The position numbers were made by a program, and so were the translations under genes. A model generated the notes under the pieces. That model did no database searches. It saw nothing but the letters and a program-made list of their open reading frames with translations, and was not told the DNA's origin. From the NCBI RefSeq assembly GCF_009911795.1, contig NZ_CP047898.1:62001-126000 (forward strand): DNA of 64,000 nt, written 5' to 3'. The stretch is from Pseudarthrobacter psychrotolerans. GTDB lineage: Bacteria; Actinomycetota; Actinomycetes; Actinomycetales; Micrococcaceae. Below, piece after piece: positions 27,838 through 37,460 of this stretch (position 1 is the first letter of the stretch; every line of letters starts with the position of its first letter).

Positions 27838-29054
27838 CAGCGCCCACGATCCAGCGGGCCGGCACCGGCGTCGGCACTCCTCCCACCGTCAGCGGCCCTT
27901 TCCAGGACATCACTGTTCTGGATCTCTCCCGGGCCCTCGCCGGGCCGCACGCGACCATGATGATGGCCGATCTTGGTGCGCGGGTCATCAAGGTCGAGTC
28001 ACCGGGCACCGGAGACGACACCCGCGGGTGGGGGCCGCCCTTCGCCGGCCCGGAGGACCAGCGCGAATCGACGTACTTCCTTGCCGCCAACCGTGGCAAA
28101 GAGTCCATCGTCCTGGATCTGAAAAACGCCGCCGACCTTGACGTCCTTAAACGCCTCATCACCGAATCCGATGTCCTCGTCGAAAACTTCCGGCCAGGGG
28201 TCATGGACAGGCTGGGACTGGGCACGGACAGCCTCTGGGAAATCAACAGGTCTCTGGTGGTCCTCTCCATCTCAGGCTTCGGACATGATGGGCCGGAGGG
28301 CGGCAGGGCCGGCTACGACCAGATCATCCAGGGCGAAGCGGGCCTGATGTCGATCACCGGCGCCGACGCAGATAACCCGACCAAAATGGGTGTCCCGATC
28401 GCGGACCTGCTGGCGGGAATGTACGGCGCCTACGGCGTCGCGGGGGCGCTCGTCGAGCGGACCAAGACCGGCAGGGGGCGCCATGTGCGCACCTCCCTGC
28501 TCGCCTCGGTTGTGGGCGTCCACGCATTCCAGGGAACACGCTGGACGGTCGCCGGGGAAGTGCCGCGCCCCACAGGGAACCAGCACGCGGCGATATGCCC
28601 CTACGGACTCTTTAGCTGCGCAGATGGCAGCATCCAGCTCGCCGTCGGTTCAGAAAAGCAGTGGCGCACGTTGGCTGTAGCCTTCGGCCTCGACCCGGAG
28701 CTGCCTGAGTGGTCCTCCAACGAAGCCCGGATCGCGAACCGCGACCATGTCATTGCGGTACTGGAAAACGAATTCTCATCCCGGATGGCCGACGAGATCC
28801 TCCAGGTTCTGGACGGGATCGGCATCCCCTCCGGAAAGCTGCGCAGCATCGATGAGGTATACAGCTGGGAACAGACCCGTTCACAGGGACTGCTGCTGGA
28901 AGTCGAACACCCGACGCTGGGAAACATTACGTTGCCCGGCCCGGCAATCCGGTTCGAAGACGGCGTACTGCGTCCGAGGCTGGCACCGCCCACCCTGAAC
29001 CAGCACGGCGACGGCATCAGGGCCTGGCTCGCATCGAAGGAGATCACGGCATGA
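27834..29054 (+). CDS. CaiB/BaiF family (class III) CoA-transferase
   Basis: A 406-residue CoA-transferase. The N-terminal signature is present (VLDLSRALAGPHATMMMADLGARVIKVE without its ends), as is the catalytic Asp region RGKESIVLDLKNAADLD and GYDQIIQGEAGLMSITG. These enzymes form intertwined dimers and move CoA between carboxylic acids through an aspartyl-CoA intermediate. Coupled at both ends by ATGA overlaps. Context suggests it activates an organic acid that the next enzyme then (trans/de)carboxylates. Confidence 0.92.
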   Translation: MTAPTIQRAGTGVGTPPTVSGPFQDITVLDLSRALAGPHATMMMADLGARVIKVESPGTGDDTRGWGPPFAGPEDQRESTYFLAANRGKESIVLDLKNAADLDVLKRLITESDVLVENFRPGVMDRLGLGTDSLWEINRSLVVLSISGFGHDGPEGGRAGYDQIIQGEAGLMSITGADADNPTKMGVPIADLLAGMYGAYGVAGALVERTKTGRGRHVRTSLLASVVGVHAFQGTRWTVAGEVPRPTGNQHAAICPYGLFSCADGSIQLAVGSEKQWRTLAVAFGLDPELPEWSSNEARIANRDHVIAVLENEFSSRMADEILQVLDGIGIPSGKLRSIDEVYSWEQTRSQGLLLEVEHPTLGNITLPGPAIRFEDGVLRPRLAPPTLNQHGDGIRAWLASKEITA

Positions 29055-30569
29055 CCACCCTCGCCGTCTCCGGCATTCGCCCCGATTCCCGCGCGATCCT
29101 CGATGTGGTCCTCGACTCTGGGACGTTCAACAGTTGGGACGAGGATCCGGGGCCGAGCAAATCGCTGTTGGAAGGCTATGCCCAAACCCTCGAACGTACA
29201 CGCGAAAAGACGGGTCATACGGAAGCCGTCATCACCGGGAGGGGAGACATCCATGGCCTGCCGGTGGCGGTGATCGTCTCGGAATTCGCGTTCCTCGCCG
29301 GATCGATGGGCGTTCATGCCTCAAAGAGGGTCCACGACGCAATCAGCAGGGCCACCTCCGAGGGCCTTCCCGTGATTGCATGTCCCGCGTCTGGCGGAAC
29401 CCGCATGCAGGAGGGTACAAGCGCTTTCGTCCAGATGCTGAAAATCACCGCCGCGATCGAAACCCACAAAGCGCAGGGACTGCCCTACCTCGTATACCTC
29501 CGCCACCCCACCACCGGGGGGTCATGGCGTCCTGGGGATCGCTGGGACATCTCACTGCCGCAGAACCCGAAGCCCTGCTCGGATTCCTCGGACCCAAAGT
29601 CTATAAAGCGCTCAACGGGACTTCATTCCCGTCGGGGATCCAGACATCAGAGAATCTCCATCGATGCGGCATCGTTGACGCCGTTGTAGCCGCAGACGGG
29701 CTAAAAACCTACCTGTGGGACATCCTGGCGGTGCTCTCCGGGGACCGGAGCGCCCGGAATTCTTCCGTCGCCACCGGCCCGGATAAGTCTCCTTTTGAAA
29801 CCATCGGTAGCGGGTGGGAGTCGGTGCAGCTCAGCCGAGATCCGGCACGGCCCGGACCACGCGAGATCCTCGCCTCGGCAGAACACGTCACCTATCTCAA
29901 CGGGACGGGGCAGGGCGAGACCGGCCGGGGGTATTCGTCGCGCTGGCGGAATTCGCCCGCCAGCCGTGTGTGGTCATAGGCCACACCCGGGACACGGCCG
30001 TTGATCCTGCGGGTCTGCGCCTAGCACAGAGGGGAATGGAACTCGCGGAGCAACTCCGGCTGCCTCTGCTGAGCCTGATCGATACTGTAGGAGCCGAGCT
30101 TTCTGTTGCGGCCGAAGAGAGTTCAATGGCCGGCGAAATAGCCCGCAGTATTGCCCGGCTCATCAGTCTGCGAACATCGACGATCAGCCTGATCCTCGGC
30201 CAGGGGACAGGCGGCGGCGCGCTGGCCCTGCTCCCGGCAGATCGGATGATAGCCGCGCAGCACGCCTGGCTGGCGCCCCTGGCGCCCGAAGGCGCTTCGG
30301 CCATCCTTTACAAAAGGACGTCTGAGGCAAACCGGACCGCTCAGGACCAGGGCATAACCGCCGCGGATCTTCATGCCGGGGGAATAATCGACCGCGTCCT
30401 CCCCGACCCCGTGGACGCCGCACCCGACGCCTTAATCCGGCAGGTATCCGCAGCCATCGTCGAGGAACTCAACGCCCTCACCCGATCCAAGGCAGCAAAT
30501 CGGCCCGGGCCGGAAATCGGCAGACGAGAAAGGCTTAGCAGGCTCGGAAATGCTGTCGTACCGGTGTAA
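29051..30569 (+). pseudogene. Fused beta-alpha carboxyltransferase (AccD-AccA-like), two single-base frameshifts
   Basis: Crotonase-fold carboxyltransferase. The first frame (29051 on) has VIACPASGGTRMQEGTSAF, the beta-type oxyanion site. At the six-G run 29516-29521 homology moves frame (VMASWGSLGHLTAAEPEALL). At the five-G run 29927-29931 it moves again (GVFVALAEFARQPCVVIGHT, then the alpha-type LILGQGTGGGALALLPADR). Adding one G to each run gives exactly one 506-residue protein. Both lesions are in homopolymers and both are one-base losses, so sequencing error is the simplest explanation. No biotin carboxylase or biotin carrier is in the window, so a malonate-decarboxylase-like or CoA-ester decarboxylase role is possible. 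Confidence 0.8.
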
Positions 30570-30587
30570 CCACCAGCTAAGGGAACT

Positions 30588-30887
30588 GTGTCGTTTCAGA
30601 AGAGAGCATCCGACTCCGAAATGCGCAGCGACGCGACGCCACGGAGAATCGTGATCCTGCCACATCAGCTGCTCCGTCGCTGCGTGCAACGGCAATGGAG
30701 CAACCTCACGAAAGGCCAGCATGTGGAACTTCGGCGCCATGGCAAGGCGGTCGACGCCGGACGCATCGACGATGTTGCCGCCAGTGCTGACGTCATCTGG
30801 TTGTTCTCCGACCACCAGACCCGCCGTTACATGATTCATCGCAGCGACGGGCTCGATGTGTGGGTGTGGAGCGTCAGGGCACGATGA
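30588..30887 (+). CDS. Small conserved-looking hypothetical protein
   Basis: A 99-residue frame from GTG 30588. The C-terminal half (KGQHVELRRHGKAVDAGRID, then ADVIWLF) has an alternating beta-strand pattern resembling small SH3-like or PilZ-like folds. No catalytic motif and no membrane segment. It fills the gap between the carboxyltransferase and the second MHS transporter. I do not recognise a named family; the coding call rests on length, position and the well-formed hydrophobic pattern. Confidence 0.5.
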   Translation: MSFQKRASDSEMRSDATPRRIVILPHQLLRRCVQRQWSNLTKGQHVELRRHGKAVDAGRIDDVAASADVIWLFSDHQTRRYMIHRSDGLDVWVWSVRAR

Positions 30888-30939
30888 GCCCATGCCTGAA
30901 GATATACCCGCCGAAATTAAATGAACATTTGGAGTCCTC

Positions 30940-32313
30940 ATGGCCATCACCACAAACAGCGGGAACGCACCGACGTCGCTGCCGCCCTCGGCAAAAAAGG
31001 CGATCGCCGCGGCAACAATCGGCAACGCGCTTGAATGGTACGACATCATCGTCTACGGCATTTTTGCCGCCACCATCGCCAAGGTGTTCTTTCCGACGGA
31101 CGACCCGGCCGTCGGGTTGATGATCACCCTGGGCACCTTCGGCGTTTCCTTCCTCATCCGCCCCCTCGGCGCGATCGTCCTTGGCGCCTACGCGGACCGC
31201 GCCGGTCGCAAAAAGTCGCTCATGGTGTCCATCTGGCTCATGATGGGCGCCACCGCCGTGATCGCGTTCATGCCGAATTTCGCCACCATTGGCCTGGCAG
31301 CGCCGATCCTGGTGATCCTTGCGAGGCTCGTTCAGGGCTTTGCGGCCGGCGGCGAATTCGGCTCAGCCACCGCATATCTCGTGGAACAATCTCCGAACCG
31401 CCGCGGATTCATGGGCAGCTGGCAATTCGCCTCGCAGGGCGTGTCCACGCTGCTGGCAGCAGGCTTCGGCGCCATACTCTTTGCCACCTTGAACAACGTC
31501 CAGATGGAAGACTGGGGTTGGCGCCTACCCTTCATCTTCGGCCTGCTGATCGGCCCGGTCGGCATCTGGATCCGGCGCACGCTCGACGAGTCCCCGGAGT
31601 TCGAGGCGCGCCGCAAGGAAGTCGAGTCGGCCTCGGCGGACGTGAACACGCCCGCCGCAAGCCCGGTATCCGGAACCCGCCCCGGCATGACAACTGCTCA
31701 CGCGCCCGGTGGCTCCGTGATCCTGCAATTACTGCGCAGTCAAAAGGTGATGGTGCTGCTGGCGATGGGTTCGCTCGCGCTGTCGACCGCGCTCAACTAC
31801 ATGATCCTTTATATGCCGACCTACGCGATTACGGAATTGAAGCTGCCAGCCGCGATGAGCTTTGCGGCCACCGCCATCACGGGTGTCGTGCTCGTTGTGC
31901 TTACGCCGCTGGTCGGCATTCTCTCCGACCGGATCGGGCACGTGAAGATGACATCGATTGCTGGGGTGGTCATTCTGCTCGCGATCATCCCACTGTTCCA
32001 CTGGCTGAGCAGCGCCCCAAGCGTGATCGTGCTGCTGACTGTCATGTTCATTCTCGGTGTGCTCAAATCCTGCTACTATGGGGCGCTGCCGGCCCTGATG
32101 GCGGGTTGCTTCCCCACCGAGACACGCAGCACCGGCCTGGCGCTTAGCTACAACCTCGGCGTGATGGCGTTTGGCGGGTTTACCCCGGCCATCATTGCCT
32201 GGCTGATCGCACTGACCGGCAACGAGCTGTCGCCAGCCTTCTACATCGTGCTCATCGCGGTATTTTCCCTCGCGATCCTGTTCGCGCTCCGCCGCAAGAC
32301 AGGAATGAAGTAA
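30940..32313 (+). CDS. MFS transporter, MHS type (second copy)
   Basis: A 457-residue proton symporter, clearly paralogous to the carrier at 26494. The same segments recur (IGNALEWYDIIVYGIFAAT, GAYADRAGRKKSLMV, ARLVQGFAAGGEFGSATAYL). It has an extra Ala/Ser/Pro-rich cytoplasmic loop near residue 235. It is followed at once by a decayed M20 gene, so the M20 + MHS pairing of the first operon is repeated here. Its wording differs enough that it is not a recent tandem copy. Confidence 0.9.
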   Translation: MAITTNSGNAPTSLPPSAKKAIAAATIGNALEWYDIIVYGIFAATIAKVFFPTDDPAVGLMITLGTFGVSFLIRPLGAIVLGAYADRAGRKKSLMVSIWLMMGATAVIAFMPNFATIGLAAPILVILARLVQGFAAGGEFGSATAYLVEQSPNRRGFMGSWQFASQGVSTLLAAGFGAILFATLNNVQMEDWGWRLPFIFGLLIGPVGIWIRRTLDESPEFEARRKEVESASADVNTPAASPVSGTRPGMTTAHAPGGSVILQLLRSQKVMVLLAMGSLALSTALNYMILYMPTYAITELKLPAAMSFAATAITGVVLVVLTPLVGILSDRIGHVKMTSIAGVVILLAIIPLFHWLSSAPSVIVLLTVMFILGVLKSCYYGALPALMAGCFPTETRSTGLALSYNLGVMAFGGFTPAIIAWLIALTGNELSPAFYIVLIAVFSLAILFALRRKTGMK

Positions 32314-32316
32314 CGG

Positions 32317-33030
32317 CCGAAGCTGCAGCCACACCTACCGCCAAGGCACTCGTCAAAGATAGCGCGGACGTCCTCGTCGACCGGCTGGTCGACTACCTGC
32401 GGCAGCCAAGCCGCAGCCGGCGAGGGATTTCCGCAAGCCACCGAGCGCACGATCCGCGAAGTCGAGGCGACCGGACTGCGGGCGTCGATATCTATTGCGG
32501 GCGGACGCCCGCTGGTAGTTGGCCGACGGCAGGGCACGGCAGGCAGCAGACACGTTCTGATCTACGGGCACTACGACGTGCAACCCGTCGGCGACCCAAG
32601 CGACTGGACATCGCCTGTGTTTGAGCCGGAGATCCGGGAGGGCAGGATCTGGGCCCGGGGCAGCGGCGATAACAAGGGCCAGCACTTCGCGCCCCTGCAC
32701 GCCCGCGTCTGTTCGAGGAGCACTTCGACAGTCCGCCGGTCACCGTCACCCTGATTCTGGACGGTGAGGAGGAAATCGACAGCCCCACGCTCGCCGAGAT
32801 TCTGCGAAGCCATGGTGACGATTTCGATTTCGACCTGGTGATTTGGAGCGACCGTTCGGCGCATGAATCGGGCCCAATGAGAGGTGTTGCACGGGGTGCG
32901 GGGCATACTCCGCGTTCGTGTCGAGGCGACCGGGGCGAGCAGGGCGTTGCACTCGCGTAATTTCGGCAATGTCGCGCGGCGCTGTCCCAGACGAGGGGCG
33001 GGGACCCTCCGAAATCGTCGAAGCCAGCCA
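32317..33030 (+). pseudogene. Decayed M20-family peptidase
   Basis: Pieces in changing frames: ALVKDSADVLVDRLVDYLRQ, AAGEGFPQATERTIREVEAT, VLIYGHYDVQPVGDPSDW (metal His and Asp), IWARGSGDNKGQH, VTLILDGEEEIDSPTLAEIL, LVIWSDRSAHESGPMR. At least three frameshifts are needed and the sequence ends about halfway through the usual protein. Unlike the single homopolymer lesions elsewhere, this is a truncated, dead gene. A functional version would have been co-transcribed with the upstream transporter. Confidence 0.75.
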
Positions 33031-33121
33031 TGTTGTCACTTTACCCGTCATCTAATCTATGTGCCGTAGACGTCTTTATGATCAGATTGTGTGACGCACA
33101 CGAACCCGACCCTTATACGGT

Positions 33122-34465
33122 CTAGCTGTCGTCGGCCAGCGGGAGGGTGAGTCTGAGGTGCGCCCCGCTCGGGCAGGGATGCGCCGTCGCCGTGCCGTTG
33201 TGTGCGATGGCTACGTTGTGCACCACGGCGAGTCCCAGCCCGGATCCGGCCACGCTTCGCGCGGTGGTCGAACGGTAGAACCTGTCAAAGACATGGGGCA
33301 GGTCCTGGGACGGGATTCCCGGTCCCGTGTCCCGCACGTCAAGGGTGACGCTGCGCTGTGCCACGCGAAGCGTTACCCGGACCTGGCCCGGCTCCGGCGT
33401 AAATTTGCCGGCGTTGTCCAGTAGATTCGCGATGGCCCGGGCTAACCTGCCGCGTTCTCCGGTCACTAGGAGCCGGTGCCCAGTTCCTTCCAGGGACCAT
33501 GCCACTCCGGGGTAACGCCGTTCGGCGTTGTCCATGCAATAGAGAACAAGTTCGTTGATGTCCATTTCCTCGATGAAGGATGGGACCTCTTCGTGGCGGG
33601 CCAGATCGATCAGGTCCTCGATGAGGGACTGCATCCCTACCAGCTCATGCTCCAGAGCCCCGGTTATGCGTTCCTTGCTGCTTTGCTCAAGGCCGGGATT
33701 CTTGAGCATGGCGGCGTTGGTCCGCAGCGACGTCAGGGGTGTGCGCAGCTCATGGGACGCATCGGCAATGAGTTGTTCCTGCTGGCGGCGGGATTGCTCC
33801 AGTTCGCTTAGCATCGTGTTGAAGGCGATGCCGAGCCTGTTGATCTCGCTTGTGGTGCTTCCAGGGATCCTGATCTCGGTGTTGCCGGTCTGGGCGATAC
33901 TCTCGGCTGCAGCCGTCAGCCGGTCTACCGGCCGGAGTCCACGTCTGGCGGCTAGGTAGGCAGTACCTGCAGCCACCACAAGGGCGCCGAGCACTGTCGC
34001 TGCCAGCAGCCAACCGAGACGCTCAAAGGACGCCAACACCCTGTCGTCCCTGACTCCCACCACCAAAGCTCTCTGGTTTGGCAGCTGCCTGACATAAACA
34101 CGGATTGGATCGTCGCCGATGGCCGCTTCCGTGAAGAACGCCGCCCTCTCCCCGGAGGCCACCTCGCGCATCTGCCCGGTGATGGGCAACGCCGGCCCGG
34201 TGCCAGGGTCCAGGTCTCCACCGGGCGTTGGCGCCACCAGCTGGGCGCAAGCCGGCGAACGGACCCAAGTGCACTGGGAATAGTCCTGCCAGTTCGGATC
34301 GGTCTGGATCAGCTGAATGATGCGATCCGATTCACGTCGCAAGGACAAATCGTCGTTTGTGCGCAGTTCGTGCCCCGCCAGGGCATACACCAGTGCGGCG
34401 AACACCATAACGGTGAGGGTGATGGCCGCCGCGATCACCAGCGTCATCCGCAGCCGCAGTGTCAC
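33122..34465 (-). CDS. Sensor histidine kinase (HAMP, HisKA, HATPase)
   Basis: A 447-residue membrane kinase. TM1 is at about 8-30, an extracytoplasmic sensor region at 31-150 (with two Cys that could pair), and TM2 at about 151-172. HAMP follows (RRGLRPVDRLTAAAESIAQT), then HisKA with phospho-acceptor His238 in ADASHELRTPLTSLR, and HATPase with DNAGKFTP, DTGPGI and GSGLGLAVV. Its start overlaps the stop of the response-regulator gene by four bases. Signal unknown. Confidence 0.93.
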   Translation of the reverse strand: MTLRLRMTLVIAAAITLTVMVFAALVYALAGHELRTNDDLSLRRESDRIIQLIQTDPNWQDYSQCTWVRSPACAQLVAPTPGGDLDPGTGPALPITGQMREVASGERAAFFTEAAIGDDPIRVYVRQLPNQRALVVGVRDDRVLASFERLGWLLAATVLGALVVAAGTAYLAARRGLRPVDRLTAAAESIAQTGNTEIRIPGSTTSEINRLGIAFNTMLSELEQSRRQQEQLIADASHELRTPLTSLRTNAAMLKNPGLEQSSKERITGALEHELVGMQSLIEDLIDLARHEEVPSFIEEMDINELVLYCMDNAERRYPGVAWSLEGTGHRLLVTGERGRLARAIANLLDNAGKFTPEPGQVRVTLRVAQRSVTLDVRDTGPGIPSQDLPHVFDRFYRSTTARSVAGSGLGLAVVHNVAIAHNGTATAHPCPSGAHLRLTLPLADDS

Positions 34466-35145
34466 GATGCGGCCAGCCGGTAGCCGACCCCCCGCACGGT
34501 CTGGATGAGCCGGGGTTCACCGTCAGCTTCGAGTTTGCGGCGCAGGTAACTGACGTAGACCTCCAGTGCGTTGGAGGCCGGAGCCATTGCATATCCCCAC
34601 ACCGCGTCACTGATCTGGCCTCGGCTGAGTGCTTGCTCCGGGTTTTCAGCGAGCACGCAAAGGATGGCGTATTCGGTGCTGCTTAAGTCAATCCAACGTC
34701 CCTTTTGCCTCACGGCATGGGCGTCGGGGACCAGTACCAAATCCCGGTACCCGTTGGGACCGGGCGGAAGGCGGGCTGTCCGTCGTGCCATGGCCCGCAA
34801 CCGGGCCAGCAGCTCATCAGGTTCAAACGGTTTAGAAAGGTAGTCATCCGCTCCTGCGTCCAAACCTGCAACGCAGTCAGCCACATCGCTGCGGGCCGTC
34901 AGCAGCAGGACCGGGACGGTATTGCCAGCGGACCGGAGCATGCGGCACAGGGCGAGTCCGTCCATGATCGGCATCAAAACGTCCACCACCAGCAGATCCG
35001 GGGACGTCGCAGCGACCCTTTCGAGCGCCGCCCGGCCGTCAGCGGCGGTTTCCAGCAGGTAGCCGGCAGCTTCAAGCAATGACTGCAGGGAGCTCCTGAT
35101 TCCCGGATCGTCATCGACGACCAGGACTGTTATCGGCTCCGTCAT
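34462..35145 (-). CDS. Response regulator, OmpR/PhoB family
   Basis: A 227-residue regulator. The receiver domain (1-115) has the acidic pocket VVDDD, phospho-acceptor Asp55 in LLVVDVLMPIMDG, and Lys in YLSKPFEP. The C-terminal winged helix (135-227) includes the DNA-recognition region ASNALEVYVSYLRRKLE. The ATG at 35145 is chosen because the receiver domain starts there; seven extra upstream codons are possible. Partner of the overlapping histidine kinase. Confidence 0.93.
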   Translation of the reverse strand: MTEPITVLVVDDDPGIRSSLQSLLEAAGYLLETAADGRAALERVAATSPDLLVVDVLMPIMDGLALCRMLRSAGNTVPVLLLTARSDVADCVAGLDAGADDYLSKPFEPDELLARLRAMARRTARLPPGPNGYRDLVLVPDAHAVRQKGRWIDLSSTEYAILCVLAENPEQALSRGQISDAVWGYAMAPASNALEVYVSYLRRKLEADGEPRLIQTVRGVGYRLAAS

Positions 35146-35207
35146 GCCCACCAGCATAGTTTGCATCGCTTCAGAATCCTTTAAGCTCCCTTCTGCAGGA
35201 TGGGGCT

Positions 35208-36359
35208 ATGGAAATGGACGCCGGAACTACCTACGCAACCGCCGCGCAGCGCGGGCCACTTGAGGCTCGGCGACGCCGTCCACGAGTGCGCGACTGGATC
35301 ATTGGCATCTTTGCGGGGGCAATCATGGCACTGCTCTTCGGCCATGGACTGGCACCGGAGGCTGCCGGTATTGCGCTCGTAATCGAGAGCTTCCTGCCGT
35401 GGGTAGGGGCCGCCATCGCCGCGTTGCTCATGGTGGCGTTGCTTTCGAAAGCCTGGGTCGGCGCCATCCCGGTGGTGGTCGCACTAGTTTCCTGGGGCCT
35501 GGTATTTCTGCCAGTCCTGATGACGGGAGCCGTCCCGGCCTCGGCTGCCGGCACATCGGAGGCGGCGGCCGGGGGACTGACCGTTGTCACGCAAAACCTC
35601 CGCGCAGGAAATCCTGACGCCGAAGCGGCAGTGGAAAAACTGATCGAATCAGATGCCGACGTTGTGGTCTTACAGGAGCTGACCGGGCCGGCGCTGGCCC
35701 GGATATCTCCGCTGATGGACGGAACGTTCGGGCACCGACAGCTGGCAGGAACCGTTGGGGTATGGAGCCGGTTTCCGCTGGGCCAGGGTGAGCCCCTCAC
35801 CCTGGGGCTCGGCTGGTCGCGCGCAGTCAGCGTGCAGCTGGAATCGCCCGCCGGTCCCGTCCAGCTCTATGCCGTGCACCTGCCCTCTGTCCGGCCCGGC
35901 GAAGTGAGCAGCCGGAACAACGGGCTTGCGAAACTCACCGAAATTGTAGAGGCGGATCCCTCGCCCAGAATCCTGGTGGTCGGCGATTTCAATACGGCCA
36001 ACACCGACCGCGCCTTCGCCCCTTTGCTGGCCACACTTGACGACGCCCGGGCCGGCTTCGGATTCACATGGCCGGCACGCTATCCCGCAACGAGACCAGA
36101 TCACATCCTGTTCTGCGGTTTCACCCTAACCGGAGCCTCCGTGATCGCCTCGCCGGGCACGGACCATCTCGCCGCGCTGGCACGGTTGCAGCCCGGGACA
36201 GTCCCCCGGCCGCCACTCTACCACCTGCTGAACCGCGGAATCCCGTATAACCTGACCCTCCAGAAGCTGTTCCACGTCCGGGATAGGACCGCCCACCAGC
36301 CCAGCGCGCCCTGGCGATCTCGGGGTCCGAGGAGGATCGGTACGGGAAATTCACTTTAG
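35208..36359 (+). CDS. Endonuclease/exonuclease/phosphatase-family protein with membrane anchor
   Basis: About 383 residues. Three hydrophobic helices at about 28-110 are followed by an EEP catalytic domain (TVVTQNLRAGNPD; VVVLQELT with the metal Glu; AVHLPS; VVGDFN, the conserved Asp-Asn; then ATRPDHILF and TDHLA). Related membrane-anchored proteins hydrolyse phosphodiesters or lipids. The C-terminal 60 residues (after LAALARLQPG) do not resemble the family and run through the repeat at 36316-36371, so the native end was probably replaced by foreign DNA. Divergent from the two-component genes. Confidence 0.82.
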   Translation: MEMDAGTTYATAAQRGPLEARRRRPRVRDWIIGIFAGAIMALLFGHGLAPEAAGIALVIESFLPWVGAAIAALLMVALLSKAWVGAIPVVVALVSWGLVFLPVLMTGAVPASAAGTSEAAAGGLTVVTQNLRAGNPDAEAAVEKLIESDADVVVLQELTGPALARISPLMDGTFGHRQLAGTVGVWSRFPLGQGEPLTLGLGWSRAVSVQLESPAGPVQLYAVHLPSVRPGEVSSRNNGLAKLTEIVEADPSPRILVVGDFNTANTDRAFAPLLATLDDARAGFGFTWPARYPATRPDHILFCGFTLTGASVIASPGTDHLAALARLQPGTVPRPPLYHLLNRGIPYNLTLQKLFHVRDRTAHQPSAPWRSRGPRRIGTGNSL

Positions 36360-36371
36360 GCGTCAGGTGGC
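36316..36371 (+). repeat. Repeat copy A, probable mobile-element terminus
   Basis: 56 bases that align, with a few gaps, to 45305-45356 in the same orientation. Shared blocks are TCGGGGTC, GAGG, TCGGTACGG, AAATTCAC and GTGGC. It covers the abnormal C-terminus of the upstream gene. Two diverged copies, each abutting a truncated coding sequence, suggest an insertion-sequence end, family not identified. Confidence 0.55.
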
Positions 36372-36491
36372 TAGGTTGCGCGTGCCGTATGGGGAACCCT
36401 CAACCGGACGTTCTGTTCGGCTAGATCATCCTCTAGTGGAATCTCACGAACCGTGCTTTCGTTGACCTATGCAGCTTCATCTGGGGAGTCC

Positions 36492-37010
36492 ATGAAACGC
36501 CGTCCGGATTCGAGGAACGTTCGCCAGGCCCTTGCTGCCTCACTCGCGATAGTTACTTCCTTGGTTCTCCTACTGGTTCCCATGTACACCGAGGTAAAAT
36601 AAACGGCTGGTGGGCCAGAGCAGGTTAGCCATCCGACCCTGCTTGAGACAGTAGGGCCACTCATCTTTGTCCCGTTGCTCATCCCCGTGGCCCTGACCGC
36701 GCTACCTCTCCTGATACGAGGACGTGCAGGGGTACAAGTGTCTGTTGCGACTACTGCTGCTCTTGCCGTCTTCGTAGTCATCGGCTCTGCAAGCATTGGC
36801 TGGTTCTACGTTCCAGCCCTGGCCGCCGCCGTAGCCGCCGTTGTTGCCTCGATGGGCAGCCGCGCAAGACTCCAAGCCCTCGTCGGCGAGCCGAACCGCG
36901 CCCAGACGATGGCAATAAACGGAACAATCATTTCGAGAACACAGCCACGGTGGGGATCAGAACGGTTTGGTGGGCAGGTATTTTCCGTCGAGGGTGATCA
37001 CGGCACGTGA
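36492..37010 (+). pseudogene. Small membrane protein with in-frame stop
   Basis: From ATG 36492 the codons give MKRRPDSRNVRQALAAS and a hydrophobic helix ending MYTEVK, then TAA (36600-36602). The same frame then continues open through TAGGPEQVSHPTLLETVGPL and two or three further hydrophobic helices (LLIPVALTALPLL, FVVIGSASIGWFYVPA) to 37010. One nonsense codon splits an otherwise continuous small integral membrane protein of about 170 residues. The 3' end overlaps the opposing cynS stop region, so the last 15-20 residues may not be native. Confidence 0.6.
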
Positions 37011-37427
37011 ACCGCCGTCGGGGTCTTCAACTTTCTTGATGTCCAGCTTGAAGTTGATGGCACTGATGATGCCGTCACCGAACTGTTCGTGCACCAGGGC
37101 TTTCAGGGTGGAACCGTAGACCTGGAGCATTTCGTAGAAACGGTAGATGGTGGGGTCGGTTGGGATACCGCCGAGGATGCTGCCGCGCAGCGGAATGGTC
37201 TGCAGCAGCATGGAGGCGTCCTCGCCCAGATCCAGCCGCTCGGCGACGATTTCCGCAGCGGTTTCAGGCAACGGATGCTGGCCGAGCAGGGCGGCGGTGA
37301 CGAAGGCAAGGCTCAGACCAGTGCCATCGGTCAGTTCCTGCCAAGAGAGGCCCTTGCGCATCTTGGCATCGATGATGGCGGCGGTCAGTTCCTCGCGCGG
37401 AGCCTGGGCGTTCTGGGAATGAATCAT
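36957..37427 (-). CDS. cynS: Cyanate hydratase (cyanase)
   Basis: A 156-residue decameric enzyme that turns cyanate plus bicarbonate into carbamate and CO2, which decompose to ammonia and CO2. Length equals the E. coli enzyme, and the catalytic triad falls at identical positions: Arg96, Glu99 (IYRFYEM) and Ser122 (IISAINF). The N-terminal HTH-like domain and C-terminal cyanase domain are complete. It is 33 bases downstream of the carbonic anhydrase gene in one operon, which replenishes bicarbonate. Confidence 0.96.
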   Translation of the reverse strand: MIHSQNAQAPREELTAAIIDAKMRKGLSWQELTDGTGLSLAFVTAALLGQHPLPETAAEIVAERLDLGEDASMLLQTIPLRGSILGGIPTDPTIYRFYEMLQVYGSTLKALVHEQFGDGIISAINFKLDIKKVEDPDGGSRAVITLDGKYLPTKPF

Positions 37428-37460
37428 GGTGTTTCCTTTTCCTTGGGTGATATCAGGTGG

